From Nannocystis exedens (GTDB taxonomy: Bacteria > Myxococcota_A > Polyangia > Nannocystales > Nannocystaceae), in contig NZ_NETK01000001.1 in NCBI RefSeq assembly GCF_002343915.1, forward strand, positions 2,738,001 to 2,802,000: a stretch of 64,000 nucleotides of DNA, given 5' to 3'. A program made the position numbers and the translations under genes. The notes beneath the pieces were generated by a model. That model did not search any database and was not told the origin of the DNA. It saw only the letters and a program-made list of their open reading frames with translations. The number at the start of each line of letters is the position of its first letter. Position 1 is the stretch's first letter. This document shows positions 48,688-58,704 of this stretch, piece by piece.

Positions 48688-51600
48688 ATGGCGTCACCGT
48701 TCCCCACGCAACCTGGTCCCGACCCCGAGCTCCTGGCCCGCGCGCAGGCCCGGCTGATCGCTGCCGTGTCGCAGTTCGGAGCCACCGCGCCGAGCGGCAG
48801 CGCCGACGCCGTGCCGAGCGGCAGCACCGACGCCGTGAAGTCGCAGCAGATATCCTGGCTCGGACTGCAGGGCGACTGGGAGGCACGCCACGAGGAGGAG
48901 CCGACCGGCGAGCGCTACCGCTTCGGCGAGGTGTTCGCCCGCGGCGGGCTCGGGTCGGTCCGGTGGGCCGTCGACCGCAAGCTCGGCCGGCGCATCGCCG
49001 TCAAGGAGCTGCTGCGGTTCGACGACCGGGCGGTGCGCCGCTTCGTCCGCGAGGCGGCGATCATGGCCCGGCTGCAGCACCCGGGCATCGTGCCGCTCTA
49101 CGACCTCGGGCGCGACGCGGCGGGGCGACCGTTCCTGTGCATGAAGCTGGTCGACGGTTCCTCGCTCGAGCAGCGGATCGCCCAGTGCGGCGACGCCCTC
49201 GACGCGCGGGTGAAGCTGCTGCGCCACGTGGTCACGGCGGCCGAGGCGCTGGCGTACGCGCACCGGCAGGCGATCGTGCACCGCGACGTGAAGCCGGCCA
49301 ACATCCTGATCGGCGAACTCGGCGAGGCGGTGGTGATCGACTGGGGGCTGGCCAAGGACCTGTCCCCAGGGTCATCGGATGACAACCTCGCCGGCGACGA
49401 CCCGGGCACTGCGTCGGACATGACGGAGGCGGGCTCGCTGCTGGGGACGCTGCGCTACATGCCGCCCGAGCAGGCCCGCGGCGAGCCGGTCGACGCCCGC
49501 AGCGACGTGTACGCGCTCGGGGCGACGCTCTACCACCTGTTGGCCGGGGTGCCGCCGTTCCACGACCGCCGCTCAGCCCAGCTGATGCACGACGTGGTGC
49601 GAGCGCAGCCCCGCCCGCTGGCCGAGCTGGCGCCGCAGGTGCCGGCGGCGCTGGTGGCGGTGGTCGAAAAGGCCATGTCCCAGACGCCAGATCGGCGCTA
49701 CCCCTCGGCAGAGGCGCTGGCCGACGATCTGCGGCGCTTCGCCGCCGGGCAGGCGGTCGTCGCCCACGACTACTCGCTGGGGGAATTGACGCGGCTGTGG
49801 TGGCGGCGGCACCGGGCGGTGGCGACGGTCGGGCTCGCAGCCGCAGTCATCCTGGCGGGCGTGAACGCGATGTCGCAGGTGCGCGTGCGGCAGGCGCGGG
49901 ACGTGGCGGAGGAGCGCCGAATGGAAGCGGAGCTGCGCGCGACGGAGGCCGAGTCGGCGCGGCAGCTCGCGGCAGAGCGCGCGCAGGCGCTGCTGATGTC
50001 TCAGGCTCGGCTGGCGCTCGACGTCGATCCAACGCGGGTGTTCGGGGCGCTGGCGCAGGTCGAACCCGATCCGGCCCGCGACAACGCGGTGCGGGCGCTG
50101 GCGACGGCCGCGTACGCGCAGCTCGGCCTCGGCGGGTGGATGACCGGGCCGAAGGGGCGCATCAGCGACGCGCTGCGCCTGGCCGACGGGACATGGCTGG
50201 CGGCGACGAGCGAGGAGCTCTGGAGATGGCCTTCGGGACAGGTCCACGGCGAGCGGATCGGCGGGGGCGGCATTTTGGTGGCGACACCCGACCGGACGAC
50301 CTGGGCGGCGGTGCGCGTGGTCGACGGGGGAGAGACGGCGATCGCGGTCCACCGCCCGGGCGCGCCCGGGCCGGCGCAGGTGGCGGTGAAGCTCGACAAG
50401 CCGGCCGTGTTCTACCGCTGGCGCATGACGCCGGGCGGCGCATCGCTGGTGGGGACGCCGAAACTGGACGTGCCGGCGGCGCAGATCGATCTGTCCAGGG
50501 GGACAGCCGCGCCGTTGCCGGGGCCCGACGCGCCGGCGGCCGTGCAGGGGCTGAAGCAGGTCCAGCCGAGCCCGGACGGGCGCATGCTCGCGGGCGTGCG
50601 CGACGAGCGGACCCTGGTGATGTGGGACCGCGAGACCGGCGCGATCGAGGCCGCGGAATTGCCGGGCGAGGCCGCGTCGCTCGGGACCGATGGTTGGACG
50701 CCGGACGGCCGCGCCTTCGCGCTCCTGTGCCTCGACCGCGAGCAGGGGCCGGGGCATGCGCGCAAGGCGTTCGTGTGGCGGCGCGGCGGCCCGGCTCGGG
50801 TCGTCGACGCGGAGTTCGTGGCCCCGGCCCGCGACGCGCTGGTGTTCATCGGAATGATCGCCGGAAGCTCGACCGCCTGGGCCGAGGACCTCGAAGGTCA
50901 CAATCGCTGGACGCGATATGTCCGCAGGGCTATGTCCAGCGAGTCCTCGATCGTCGCCATCCCGACGACCAGTCGCGACGGCGACCTGGTGTGGTGGAGC
51001 GTCGACCAGGCGCTGGAGGTGGTCGACGTGGCCACGGGCGCGCGGGTGTTCGCGCAGGCGCAGACGCTGCGCGAGGCGCCGATGATCGACGCCGGGACGC
51101 TTCTGCTGCGCCGTGCCGAGGGCCTGGCGCGCGTCGAACCGGCGCAGGCGTCGGTGCGCGCGGTCCGGCCCGGGTCGAGCGACGCGAGCGCCGACTGGTC
51201 GCCCAACCGCGCGTGGGTGGTGCGCCAGGAGGAGGGCCGCGTGACGCGGATCGGCCAGGCGACGGGCGAGGAGCTGCTGCCGGAGGCGTGCGGGCCATGG
51301 ACGCCGACGCGGGTGGTCGGCGCGGTCGCCGACGACGGCCGGGCGCTGGTGGTCGACGGTGAAGGCGGGGGCTGCTTCTTCGGACATGGCCGTTCGGCCA
51401 TGCTCGATACTCCGCCGCACTGGCTGTCTGACGGCGCGTTCGCCCCCGATCGCAGCCGCTCCGCGCTCGGCTTCGCCGACGGGACGCTGCGCGAGTGGAC
51501 CGACCCGGCCGCGCCGCCGCGCGAGCTCGCGGGGGTCGATTTCCACCGCTTCCTCGACTACACGCCCGACAGCAGCGTGCTGGTGGCGCTCGGCTCGAGC

Positions 51601-52200
51601 GGCGCGGTCACGGCGATCGACCGCGCGGGGACGCCGCGGACGTTGATCCCGGCGCGACCGGCCAATCCACGCCGACTCGAGCGCGCCGCGCTGGCGCTGG
51701 CGCCCGAGGGCGCGACGCTGGCGCTGTACCGCCGCGGCGAGCCGGCGGTGACGCTCCTCGACATCGGCAGCGGCGCGCAGACGAAGCTGGCGGGCGCGGT
51801 GGCCGGCGAAGTCGCGGAGCTCGGAACGGTGATCCGCTACAGCCCCTCGGGCCAGGCGGTCGCGGTGCTCGACGGCGAGGTGCTGCTGCGCTGGTCGCTC
51901 GACCGGCCCGACGCGCCGGAGCGCACCGGCGACGTGCCGGGCTGGGACTTCGCGTTCCTCGACGAGCGCACGCTGGTGGTCCTCGGCGAGGACGGCGGGC
52001 TCGAGATCGTCGACCCTGCCAGCGGGACGCACGCGCCGATTTACCCCGGCTCGGTCGGGCGCGAGCACCCGACGCTCGCGCGCACCCCCGGAGGCGTGGC
52101 CCTGCGCACCCGCAGCGGCGAGGAGCTCGAGTTCAGCGACATCCTGCCGCCGAGCGGGCCCGAGCTGCGCGCGTGGCTGCGGCAGCGGGCGACCCTGTGA
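48688..52200 (+). CDS. membrane Ser/Thr kinase with beta-propeller-like C-terminus
   Basis: An 1170-residue kinase. An N-terminal tail carries a short duplicated SGSADAVP/SGSTDAV unit. The kinase domain (about 75-355) has Lys106 in AVKELL, HRDVKPANI at 198 and DWGLAKD at 218 (DWG in place of DFG). A membrane helix (VATVGLAAAVILAGVNAM) lies near 375-394, then a coiled stretch. Residues 470-1150 look like WD40/propeller repeats (PSPDGRMLAGVRDERTLVMWD, YSPSGQAVAVLDGEVLLRWS). It is a two-part sensor kinase typical of myxobacteria. Several copies of the TGTCC/GGACA word lie in it, at about 50232, 50490, 50918 and 51384. Confidence 0.9.
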   Translation: MASPFPTQPGPDPELLARAQARLIAAVSQFGATAPSGSADAVPSGSTDAVKSQQISWLGLQGDWEARHEEEPTGERYRFGEVFARGGLGSVRWAVDRKLGRRIAVKELLRFDDRAVRRFVREAAIMARLQHPGIVPLYDLGRDAAGRPFLCMKLVDGSSLEQRIAQCGDALDARVKLLRHVVTAAEALAYAHRQAIVHRDVKPANILIGELGEAVVIDWGLAKDLSPGSSDDNLAGDDPGTASDMTEAGSLLGTLRYMPPEQARGEPVDARSDVYALGATLYHLLAGVPPFHDRRSAQLMHDVVRAQPRPLAELAPQVPAALVAVVEKAMSQTPDRRYPSAEALADDLRRFAAGQAVVAHDYSLGELTRLWWRRHRAVATVGLAAAVILAGVNAMSQVRVRQARDVAEERRMEAELRATEAESARQLAAERAQALLMSQARLALDVDPTRVFGALAQVEPDPARDNAVRALATAAYAQLGLGGWMTGPKGRISDALRLADGTWLAATSEELWRWPSGQVHGERIGGGGILVATPDRTTWAAVRVVDGGETAIAVHRPGAPGPAQVAVKLDKPAVFYRWRMTPGGASLVGTPKLDVPAAQIDLSRGTAAPLPGPDAPAAVQGLKQVQPSPDGRMLAGVRDERTLVMWDRETGAIEAAELPGEAASLGTDGWTPDGRAFALLCLDREQGPGHARKAFVWRRGGPARVVDAEFVAPARDALVFIGMIAGSSTAWAEDLEGHNRWTRYVRRAMSSESSIVAIPTTSRDGDLVWWSVDQALEVVDVATGARVFAQAQTLREAPMIDAGTLLLRRAEGLARVEPAQASVRAVRPGSSDASADWSPNRAWVVRQEEGRVTRIGQATGEELLPEACGPWTPTRVVGAVADDGRALVVDGEGGGCFFGHGRSAMLDTPPHWLSDGAFAPDRSRSALGFADGTLREWTDPAAPPRELAGVDFHRFLDYTPDSSVLVALGSSGAVTAIDRAGTPRTLIPARPANPRRLERAALALAPEGATLALYRRGEPAVTLLDIGSGAQTKLAGAVAGEVAELGTVIRYSPSGQAVAVLDGEVLLRWSLDRPDAPERTGDVPGWDFAFLDERTLVVLGEDGGLEIVDPASGTHAPIYPGSVGREHPTLARTPGGVALRTRSGEELEFSDILPPSGPELRAWLRQRATL

Positions 52201-52329
52201 TCGCACGTTCTGGCCTTGAGGACAGCTACGAGCGGTCTCGACCCGGCGGCGCCGTCTGCCCGACAGCCCCGACGGTCCCCGCGGCGAGGTCGACCGGGAC
52301 AGACGAGCATTGCGACAGGCGACCCGCCC

Positions 52330-54675
52330 TCACGCGCTGCAGCTGCAGCCGAGCGCCAGCGCCTTCGCCTTGAGCTGCGCCAGCTGGCTCTTGAGCTTCC
52401 CCATCTGGGCGTAGATCGCGGCTTTCTGCCCCGGGCTCGGGGCGGGCTCGAGTTGCAAGTCGCCCTCCAGCGTGGCGATCTCGTCCGCGATCTGCCCGAT
52501 CTTGCCGCAGAGCGCGCCGCAATTGGGGTGAGCGCCGATCCACGGCCATACGACGTAGGCGTCGAAGGCCGCGCCGTGCCCCGAGAACGGGCTCAGCGGG
52601 TTGGTCTGGGCCACGCCCTGCTTCACGCCGGCGTGCTTCATCCCCTGCACCCCGTGGAACTGCAGCGGCCGGAACGGGCCGATGCCCCGCGCGTCGGCGG
52701 CCACGATCTTGTCCCGCAGCCCGTCCAGATCGTTCGTGAACTTGGGCAGGATCCGCTGGGCGTGAATGTGCAAGTGGGGCCCGCCGGACGCGCCCGAATT
52801 GCCGATCGCGCCGATCGGGTCTCCCCGCTTCACCGCCGGATATTTCCCCGTCAGCAGCGCCTTGGGGACCGAGCCGTGCTTGAGGTGGGCGTATTGCACG
52901 ACCTCCTCGCCGTGCAGGATCCACACGCAGTTGTTGTCCGTGTGTTGCCACAGCGCGACCGCGAGCCGCCCGGTCGCCTCGCGCACCGCCGTCACGAGGG
53001 TTCGCATCTGGGTCGGGACGATGTCGATGGCGATCGGCCCGACGGGTCCGCGGTCCTGGACGTTGGGGAGCGTGTACGTCACCGGCCCGGTCGCGCCGTC
53101 CTGCTCGACGCCGTGGGACAGGATCCGCAGCGTCCCGGCCTTCGTCCGGAACGCGGTGGCCACCGACGATTTGTGGAAGTTGCCGGCCGCCTGGACGCCC
53201 TCGCCGTCCCCCAGCGCGACGCTGCCGCGCTGCACGATCTGCCCCGCCGCGCCGAGCTGCCAGGTGATGAGCTCGAGCGCGCCGTCCGCCTGTCGGCGCA
53301 CCGCCGTGCTCACCAGGTCGTCCTTCTCCATCGCCGAGAGGGACACCTCCGAGACCTCGCCCGCCACGGCCTGGCCCTCGCGCTCGATCAGCACCCCGGC
53401 GATGATGTCGGGCTTGAACTCCCACACGATGACCTTGAGCTGGCCGCCGGGCTGGCGCGCCGCCGTCACCGCGCGCGCCCCCTCCTCGACCGCCAGCACG
53501 TCGAAGGCTCCTGCGCAGACGTCGGTCGCCGAGGCCATCGGTGCGGCCGAGAACTGGCCGTCGTGGATGCCCCACACCTGGACCGTCATCTTCTGCGACG
53601 CCGTGCGCGCCACCACCAGCGCCCGGTTCGGCTTGAGCCCGACGACCTTCACCTCGGCCACGCCGGGCAGGTTCATGCTGCCCTGCGCCGTCAGGGCCGC
53701 GCTGCCTGCGGGCAGTTGCCACAGCTGCAGCCTCGCGCTCGCGCCGCGCAGCGACGCCGTGACGGCGGTGGTCTTGCTCAGCCGCGCGACCGAGACCTGG
53801 TCGGCCGGCCCGCCGGGCACGTCGGCGAGGAGGCTCAGCTTGTCGCCGTCCTTCGTCTGCTCGAGGGCGATGAGACGCATGACGTTCGCCTCCGTCACGA
53901 CCGCCACCAGCATGCGGGACAGCGCTTCCTTGTCGTCGGCGAGGCTCGCGACCGCGACGGCGTCGATCTCGTAGGCGCTGAAGAACTCGCCGTCCTTGGC
54001 GTAGAAGGTCCGATTGCCGGCCTCCAGGTTGTCCTCGCTGTCGTCCTGGGCGTGCACGACGACGCCGTCGGCCATGGCATAAACGGGGCGTCCCCAGCCG
54101 AAGTAGTCGTCGTTCTGCTTCCGATCGGTCCGGTACGACGAGAGCGTACCGTCGGCCCTCCAGCCGAGCACGTTCACGTCATGACCGAAGTACTGGGTCT
54201 CGCCGCCGTGCTCGCGCAGGAGCACGCACTCGCCGAGCTCGGGGTCGGCTTCGGGGCGGACGAAGAACGAGTACGACACGTTGTGGGCGGCGAGCGGCCA
54301 GACGCGGAAGACCGGCGGCTCGCCTCCCTCGAACAGCAGGGTGACCTTGACGGTGGAGGGGATGTCCTGCAGCGCGACCCACTCGTCGGGCGCGAGCTGC
54401 ACGCGGGTCCTGCCGGGCCCGAGCTTCAGGGCGCGCTGGAACGTCTTCGACGCCTGCGCGCTCCCCGGGAACGACACCTCGATCGCCTTCAACGTGAAGG
54501 TCTTGGCGGTGTTGTTGTCGATCCACGACCAGAAATGGAGCTTCGCCCGCTCGGGCTCCTTATTGGTCGGTGGGGCGACACGGAGGCAACGGACCTTGCC
54601 GTCCTCGAACGGCTCGATCACGAACTCGATGGGCAGGGGAGCGCCTTTGATGGCATCTGTCGATTCGATCGGCAT
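52330..54675 (-). CDS. M23-like metallopeptidase with a large inserted repeat domain
   Basis: A 781-residue protein. Residues 1-150 are a beta-rich domain. A first LytM piece near 163-215 has GHDVNVLGW and GRPVYAMADGVVVHAQ. The second piece, near 565-630, has VVQYAHLKHGSV and GDPIGAIGNSGASGGPHLHIH with the zinc-binding HLHIH. About 330 residues lie between, made of repeats such as LVTAVREATGRLAVALWQH and STAVRRQADGALELITWQL. The C-terminus is a short coiled coil. No signal peptide is evident, which is unusual for a wall hydrolase. It may be an effector-like or non-catalytic member. Confidence 0.7.
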   Translation of the reverse strand: MPIESTDAIKGAPLPIEFVIEPFEDGKVRCLRVAPPTNKEPERAKLHFWSWIDNNTAKTFTLKAIEVSFPGSAQASKTFQRALKLGPGRTRVQLAPDEWVALQDIPSTVKVTLLFEGGEPPVFRVWPLAAHNVSYSFFVRPEADPELGECVLLREHGGETQYFGHDVNVLGWRADGTLSSYRTDRKQNDDYFGWGRPVYAMADGVVVHAQDDSEDNLEAGNRTFYAKDGEFFSAYEIDAVAVASLADDKEALSRMLVAVVTEANVMRLIALEQTKDGDKLSLLADVPGGPADQVSVARLSKTTAVTASLRGASARLQLWQLPAGSAALTAQGSMNLPGVAEVKVVGLKPNRALVVARTASQKMTVQVWGIHDGQFSAAPMASATDVCAGAFDVLAVEEGARAVTAARQPGGQLKVIVWEFKPDIIAGVLIEREGQAVAGEVSEVSLSAMEKDDLVSTAVRRQADGALELITWQLGAAGQIVQRGSVALGDGEGVQAAGNFHKSSVATAFRTKAGTLRILSHGVEQDGATGPVTYTLPNVQDRGPVGPIAIDIVPTQMRTLVTAVREATGRLAVALWQHTDNNCVWILHGEEVVQYAHLKHGSVPKALLTGKYPAVKRGDPIGAIGNSGASGGPHLHIHAQRILPKFTNDLDGLRDKIVAADARGIGPFRPLQFHGVQGMKHAGVKQGVAQTNPLSPFSGHGAAFDAYVVWPWIGAHPNCGALCGKIGQIADEIATLEGDLQLEPAPSPGQKAAIYAQMGKLKSQLAQLKAKALALGCSCSA

Positions 54676-55118
54676 GGCTCACGTCTTTCCCGGCGTCGCG
54701 CCGGCGCACGGTTTCTTCGGGGTTGCTGCCTGGCGGCAGGAGCACCACGACGACGCGGCTCGTCGGCACCGGCGCGAGCCCGAACGGTCGCGCCCGCAGA
54801 TCCGGCATGGGCACGCCTGCGCTCGCTCGAGTGGCCTGGCGCCGGCGTGTCGTCGTGGCGTTCCTCCTCGTGGTTCCGCTCGTGCCTCGCCGGTTCATGA
54901 CGGCCGCGTTTTTTCCCCCGCCGGTCCCTCCGCGCGACTCCGCGCCGGCCAATCGCCCGAAGAACGCGGGTCGGAGCCGCGAGCGCGGATGTGCCTGCGC
55001 CCGGCACGACGCAGGGGTGCGCCCGCGGCCCGACGACCCGCGGCGGACCGGTTTGGCATAAGAGGGACGAATCGGCGCCCTCCTGCCCGGCCCGCGCGCC
55101 GGACGGGTTTGGCCTAAG
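54676..55118. other. divergent intergenic region
   Basis: About 440 bp between the M23-like gene and the AraC gene. No convincing small gene. A GGTTTGGC(A/C)TAAGA motif occurs twice (about 55050 and 55107), which could be a binding site for the AraC regulator. Confidence 0.4.
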
Positions 55119-56024
55119 ATGGCCGCCGTGCCCGGCAAGCCCCCCGCCAGCGAGGGTATTCGCGCGATCCGTGCCGTGCGGAAGGTCTGGAGCGGCGTCG
55201 AGGTCGCCGCGATCGACGTCTACAGCGCCGGCGAGGGTCGCGTCGTCCTCGACCTGACCGGGTCGCGCTCCCGGCTCGGCGTCCTCCTGCAGCAGGTGGG
55301 CGGGCACTGCGAGGGCCGGCACGCGCCCGGGAAGCCGGGGGTCACGCGCAACCCCGGCGCCCGCTTCCTCGCCCTGACCCCCGCGGGAATGCCCATATGG
55401 GGCTACAGCGACCGGATCTCGTACAGCCACGAGCTGGCGCTGTCGTTCGATTCCGCCGACCTGTCGACCCGCCTCGGCGAGCCGCTGCGCGACGACGTCG
55501 ACCTCGCGCCGCGGCTATGGCTGTCGAACGAGCGGATCTTCGCCCTCGCCGAGCTCCTCTCGGCCGAGGTCGTCGGCGGCGGCGAGTTCGGCCAGCTCTA
55601 CGGCGAGAGCCTCGTGCTCGCGCTCGTCGTCGAGTACCTGCGAGCCGTCCGCGCGCGCGCACCCGCCTCGCCGAAGGGCGGCCTGTCGCCGCGGCAGCTC
55701 CGCGAGGTCTGTGCATACATGCTGGAGCACCTGTCGGCCCCGGTCGGCTTGCGCGAGCTCGCAGCGCTCGCCGGCATGTCGCAGGCGCACTTCAGCCGCG
55801 CGTTCAAGGCCTCGACCGGCGTGCCGCCGTATCGCTGGCAGCTCCACGCGCGCGTCGAGCGGGCCCAGCAGCTCTTGCTGCGGGCCGACGTCTCGCTCGC
55901 CGACCTCGCGCTGCAGCTCGGCTTCGGCGATCAGTCGCACCTGACCCGCGTGTTTCGTCGGGTCGTCGGCGCCACCCCGGCCGCGTGGCGCCGGGTGCAC
56001 GGGCGAGGTCGGCGCGAGCCGTGA
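55119..56024 (+). CDS. AraC-family transcriptional regulator
   Basis: A 301-residue regulator. The C-terminal 105 residues hold both helix-turn-helix units of AraC/XylS proteins: LRELAALAGMSQAHFSRAFKASTG and LADLALQLGFGDQSHLTRVFRRVVGATPAAWRR. The N-terminal 185 residues form an effector domain with HELALSFDSADLS-type sequence. The ATG at 55119 follows directly on one of two GGTTTGGC repeats, which hints at autoregulation. The convergent YcaC-like hydrolase gene ends just downstream. Confidence 0.9.
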   Translation: MAAVPGKPPASEGIRAIRAVRKVWSGVEVAAIDVYSAGEGRVVLDLTGSRSRLGVLLQQVGGHCEGRHAPGKPGVTRNPGARFLALTPAGMPIWGYSDRISYSHELALSFDSADLSTRLGEPLRDDVDLAPRLWLSNERIFALAELLSAEVVGGGEFGQLYGESLVLALVVEYLRAVRARAPASPKGGLSPRQLREVCAYMLEHLSAPVGLRELAALAGMSQAHFSRAFKASTGVPPYRWQLHARVERAQQLLLRADVSLADLALQLGFGDQSHLTRVFRRVVGATPAAWRRVHGRGRREP

Positions 56025-56073
56025 CCGCCGGCGGCCGCCGCCACGCAGCAGCGACCGCGAGCCTCGGCCGCGC

Positions 56074-56727
56074 CTACGCCTGGCCGCGGCCGCCCGTGCG
56101 GAGGAGCTGCATCTCCCACGCGAACGCCACGCCGGTGCCGCCGCCGTGGGTCATCAAGTGCTCGGCGAGGGCCGGCACGCTCACCTCGCGCGCCCAGTCG
56201 CGCTGGAGCTCGGAGCCGAACACCATCCACGTGATCGGCACCGCGCCGGCCTGGATCATGCGGCGCACCGCCATCTCGTGGGCCTCGAGCGACACCCCGC
56301 CCGACGCGTCGGTCACGATGTAGACCTCGTAGCCCTCCCCGAGCGCGTGGATCGCCGGCATCGCCAGGCAGATCTCGGTCCACAGCGCCGCCATCACGAT
56401 CTTCTTGCGGCCGGTCGCCTCGACCGCGTCCACCACCCGCTTGTCCTCCCAGGTGTTGATGAACGTGCGGTCGATCGGCTTCTGCTCGGGGAACACGTCC
56501 TGCAGCCCCTTGATCAGGTAGCCGCCGCGCTCCTCGAGCACCGTGGTCAGGATCGTCGGCACGCCGAAGGTCTTGGCCGTCTTCGCCAGCGCGACGACGT
56601 TGTTGATGATCATCGTCGGGTCGTGGCTGTGCAGGTTGGCGAACTGGAACGGCTGATGGTCGATCAGCACGAGGACGCAATTGTCGGGGGTGAGCAACGC
56701 CTCGAGGCCGGCTTTACGGGTAGTCAT
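56074..56727 (-). CDS. isochorismatase-fold hydrolase, YcaC-like
   Basis: A 217-residue cysteine hydrolase of the isochorismatase superfamily, YcaC branch. The catalytic Asp is in VLVLIDHQPFQFANLHSHD near residue 22 and the catalytic Cys in MAALWTEICLAMPA near 120. TFINTWEDKRVVDAVEATGRKK near 88 is also typical. Substrates of this branch are mostly unknown. The ATG at 56727 has AGGAG seven bases upstream, which decides against the longer frame. It converges with the AraC gene. Confidence 0.88.
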   Translation of the reverse strand: MTTRKAGLEALLTPDNCVLVLIDHQPFQFANLHSHDPTMIINNVVALAKTAKTFGVPTILTTVLEERGGYLIKGLQDVFPEQKPIDRTFINTWEDKRVVDAVEATGRKKIVMAALWTEICLAMPAIHALGEGYEVYIVTDASGGVSLEAHEMAVRRMIQAGAVPITWMVFGSELQRDWAREVSVPALAEHLMTHGGGTGVAFAWEMQLLRTGGRGQA

Positions 56728-57310
56728 GGCATCTCCTGGCGAGCCGCACGCGAGGCGGCTCGCTCGCCGACCGAATCTAGCCAGGAGCATCGGCGGGTTC
56801 TTGCACGCTCGTGCCGTCCTGGTCGATCCCTGCGCCGGGTCGGCCGGACCCCGCGCTCCGGGCCGGCACCGACCTCCGCGCGGCTCGCACGACGACCCGC
56901 CGGCGAAGTCCACCACCTCGTATCGGACCCGCGCCTTTGCCGGCCCCTGACCTCGGGACGCCCCGGCCGGAGCGAGCTGTCGGGCCGGACAGAATCACGG
57001 CAGCGGCGGCCGGGCGAATGACGGCACCGCAACGATGACGGCCCTGACACGCTGACGGCGATGCAACGATGGCCACACATTCCCGGCTGTCATTCGCGTC
57101 ACCTCACGGCCCCGTGGGCGCGGGTCCGGCGATGATTCGCGACCGACCCGATCCCCAGCGCGTCCTCCGCCGCGCACACGGATTCGTCGTACCACCCGCG
57201 GAGGCTCGCCTCCAATCCTCCCTGCCGATCTGCGCTCGCTCACATCGTGGCGCCCTCGCCCGCCGCGTCGATGCCGGACCTCTCTCCAGCTCGCGGCGGA
57301 AGCGCGGCGG
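56728..57310. other. gene-free stretch with short direct and inverted repeats
   Basis: About 580 bp without a convincing gene. GCAACGATG occurs twice, 34 bp apart (57029 and 57063), and CGAATGAC (57014) pairs with GTCATTCG (57089). These could be regulatory but have no clear partner. Confidence 0.4.
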
Positions 57311-57725
57311 TCAGGACATCATCTCCAGCGGCAGCTCCGCCCGCGAATCGAAGCCGGCGATCGGCGACTCGGCCAGGAGCGCGTAGGCTCGCGGCCCCTC
57401 GCTCGGTTCGAGCTCCGGGGCAACGGCAGCGCCAATTCTCGCACCAGCCGCTCGCCGCTGCGCAGCACCGGCGCTCCGGGGGCAGCTCCGTGGCGGCCAC
57501 CCGGCGGCGGCTCTCGCGGTCGGGCGGCGCCGCGGCGCTGGGCAGCGTGGGGTGAGGTGCTGCTCGTCGAAGTGGACCCGGACGCGCTCGACCGCCACCT
57601 CGTAGGTCCCACCGTGCAGCACCAGGGGGCCGCGGAGGACCTCTCCGGCGCGCACCGACACCCTCGATGGCGAGGGGAGGTGTACCGATACCGACCGCGC
57701 TCTTCCATCGCGGGATGATTTTCAT
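57311..57725 (-). pseudogene. Spo0M-like (sporulation control) gene fragment with several frameshifts
   Basis: The start MKIIPRWKSAVGIGTPPLAIE (ATG 57725) and then VSVRAGEVLRGPLVLHGGTY look like the arrestin-like N-terminus of Spo0M/SpoOM proteins. The coding signal then hops frames: DRESRRRVAATELPP, then APVLRSGERLVRELALPLP, then ELEPSEGPRAYALLAESPIA. Three hops would be mended by one base each, at G4 57549-57552, CC 57476-57477 and G4 57417-57420; a fourth lies near 57662. At about 139 residues it is also shorter than the family. It may be a pseudogene or the product of homopolymer errors. Confidence 0.55.
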
Positions 57726-57838
57726 CGTGTCGCGACTATACTATGACGACGAGCAGCAGGCGCACGGCCCCAATGGGGGCATGTCGCGCCTGCGGACCGA
57801 AATAGCCTCTCCGCATTCGACAGACGCGATCAAGGCCG

Positions 57839-58624
57839 ATGCTGACGCTCTACCGACCCGAATCGATCTTCTCGCCCCGGCACGCCCCGAGCTGGCTGAT
57901 GTTCACCTTCGCCGCCGGCGCCGTGAACGCCTCCGCGCTGCTGGCCTGCCAGACCTACGTGACACACGTGACAGGGACCGTCACCCGGCTGGGCGTGGAG
58001 GTCGTCCACTTGATGCCGTTCCTCGAGTTCGCGCTCGTGCTCGGCTGCTTCATCGGCGGGGCGATGCTCTCGGGCCTGCTCATCAACGGGCGCGCCCACG
58101 CGGGCAAGCGGCCGCTGTTCGGCGTGCCGCTGTGGATCGCCTTCTGCCTGGTGCTGTTCACCGCGGTGGGCGGGCACTTCGGGCTGCTCGGCACGTTCGG
58201 CGGCGCGGTCACCCAGCCGGTCGACTTCCTGCTGCTGTCGATCCTCAGCTTCGCCATGGGCCTGCAGAACGCCGCCATCGCCACCAGCACCGGCCTCCTG
58301 GTCCGCACCACCCACCTCACCGGCCCCGCGACCGACCTCGGCATCCACCTGGCCGAGCTGTTCTTCTCCAAGGACGAGGCGCTCGCGCTGGCCAAGCGCC
58401 ACGCCGCCCTGCGCGCCGGCAAGATCGCCGCCTTCGCCGCCGGCGCCGCGGTGACCGTCCCGCTCGCCCACCGCTTCGAGTTCCTGGTGTTCCTGCTGCC
58501 CGCGTCGCTGATGCTGCTGGCGATCACCCTGAGCTTCTTGCCCGAACGCATCGCCCGCGAGGTACGAGCCCGCCGACGCGACCGCGCCGTCGCCCGCGCG
58601 GCCGCCGGCGGCGCCTTGCCGTGA
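57839..58624 (+). CDS. YoaK/DUF1275 family membrane protein
   Basis: A 261-residue inner-membrane protein with about six hydrophobic helices. The family signature is visible: WLMFTFAAGAVNASALLACQTYVTHVTGTVTRLG near 20, then FALVLGCFIGGAMLSGLL, then LLLSILSFAMGLQNAAIATSTGLLVRTTHLTGPATDLGIHLAE near 130-170. The basic C-terminus (REVRARRRDRAVARA) fits the positive-inside rule. The function of DUF1275 is unknown. A perfect 12-bp palindrome begins on the base after its stop codon. Confidence 0.88.
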   Translation: MLTLYRPESIFSPRHAPSWLMFTFAAGAVNASALLACQTYVTHVTGTVTRLGVEVVHLMPFLEFALVLGCFIGGAMLSGLLINGRAHAGKRPLFGVPLWIAFCLVLFTAVGGHFGLLGTFGGAVTQPVDFLLLSILSFAMGLQNAAIATSTGLLVRTTHLTGPATDLGIHLAELFFSKDEALALAKRHAALRAGKIAAFAAGAAVTVPLAHRFEFLVFLLPASLMLLAITLSFLPERIAREVRARRRDRAVARAAAGGALP

Positions 58625-58704
58625 GAGACATGTCTCGAAGGACAGGATGGCGATGGCGCCCCGCGCGGGGCCGGTTCTCGACATGACCTCGAGAACATGT
58701 CCGA
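58625..58704. repeat. cluster of dispersed palindrome copies after the YoaK gene
   Basis: GAGACATGTCTC (58625-58636) is a perfect palindrome starting on the base after the TGA, followed by GGACAGG. Near 58678-58704 come CGACATGACCTCGAGAACATGTCC and GACAGG words. Position suggests a 3'-end structure. Confidence 0.6.
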
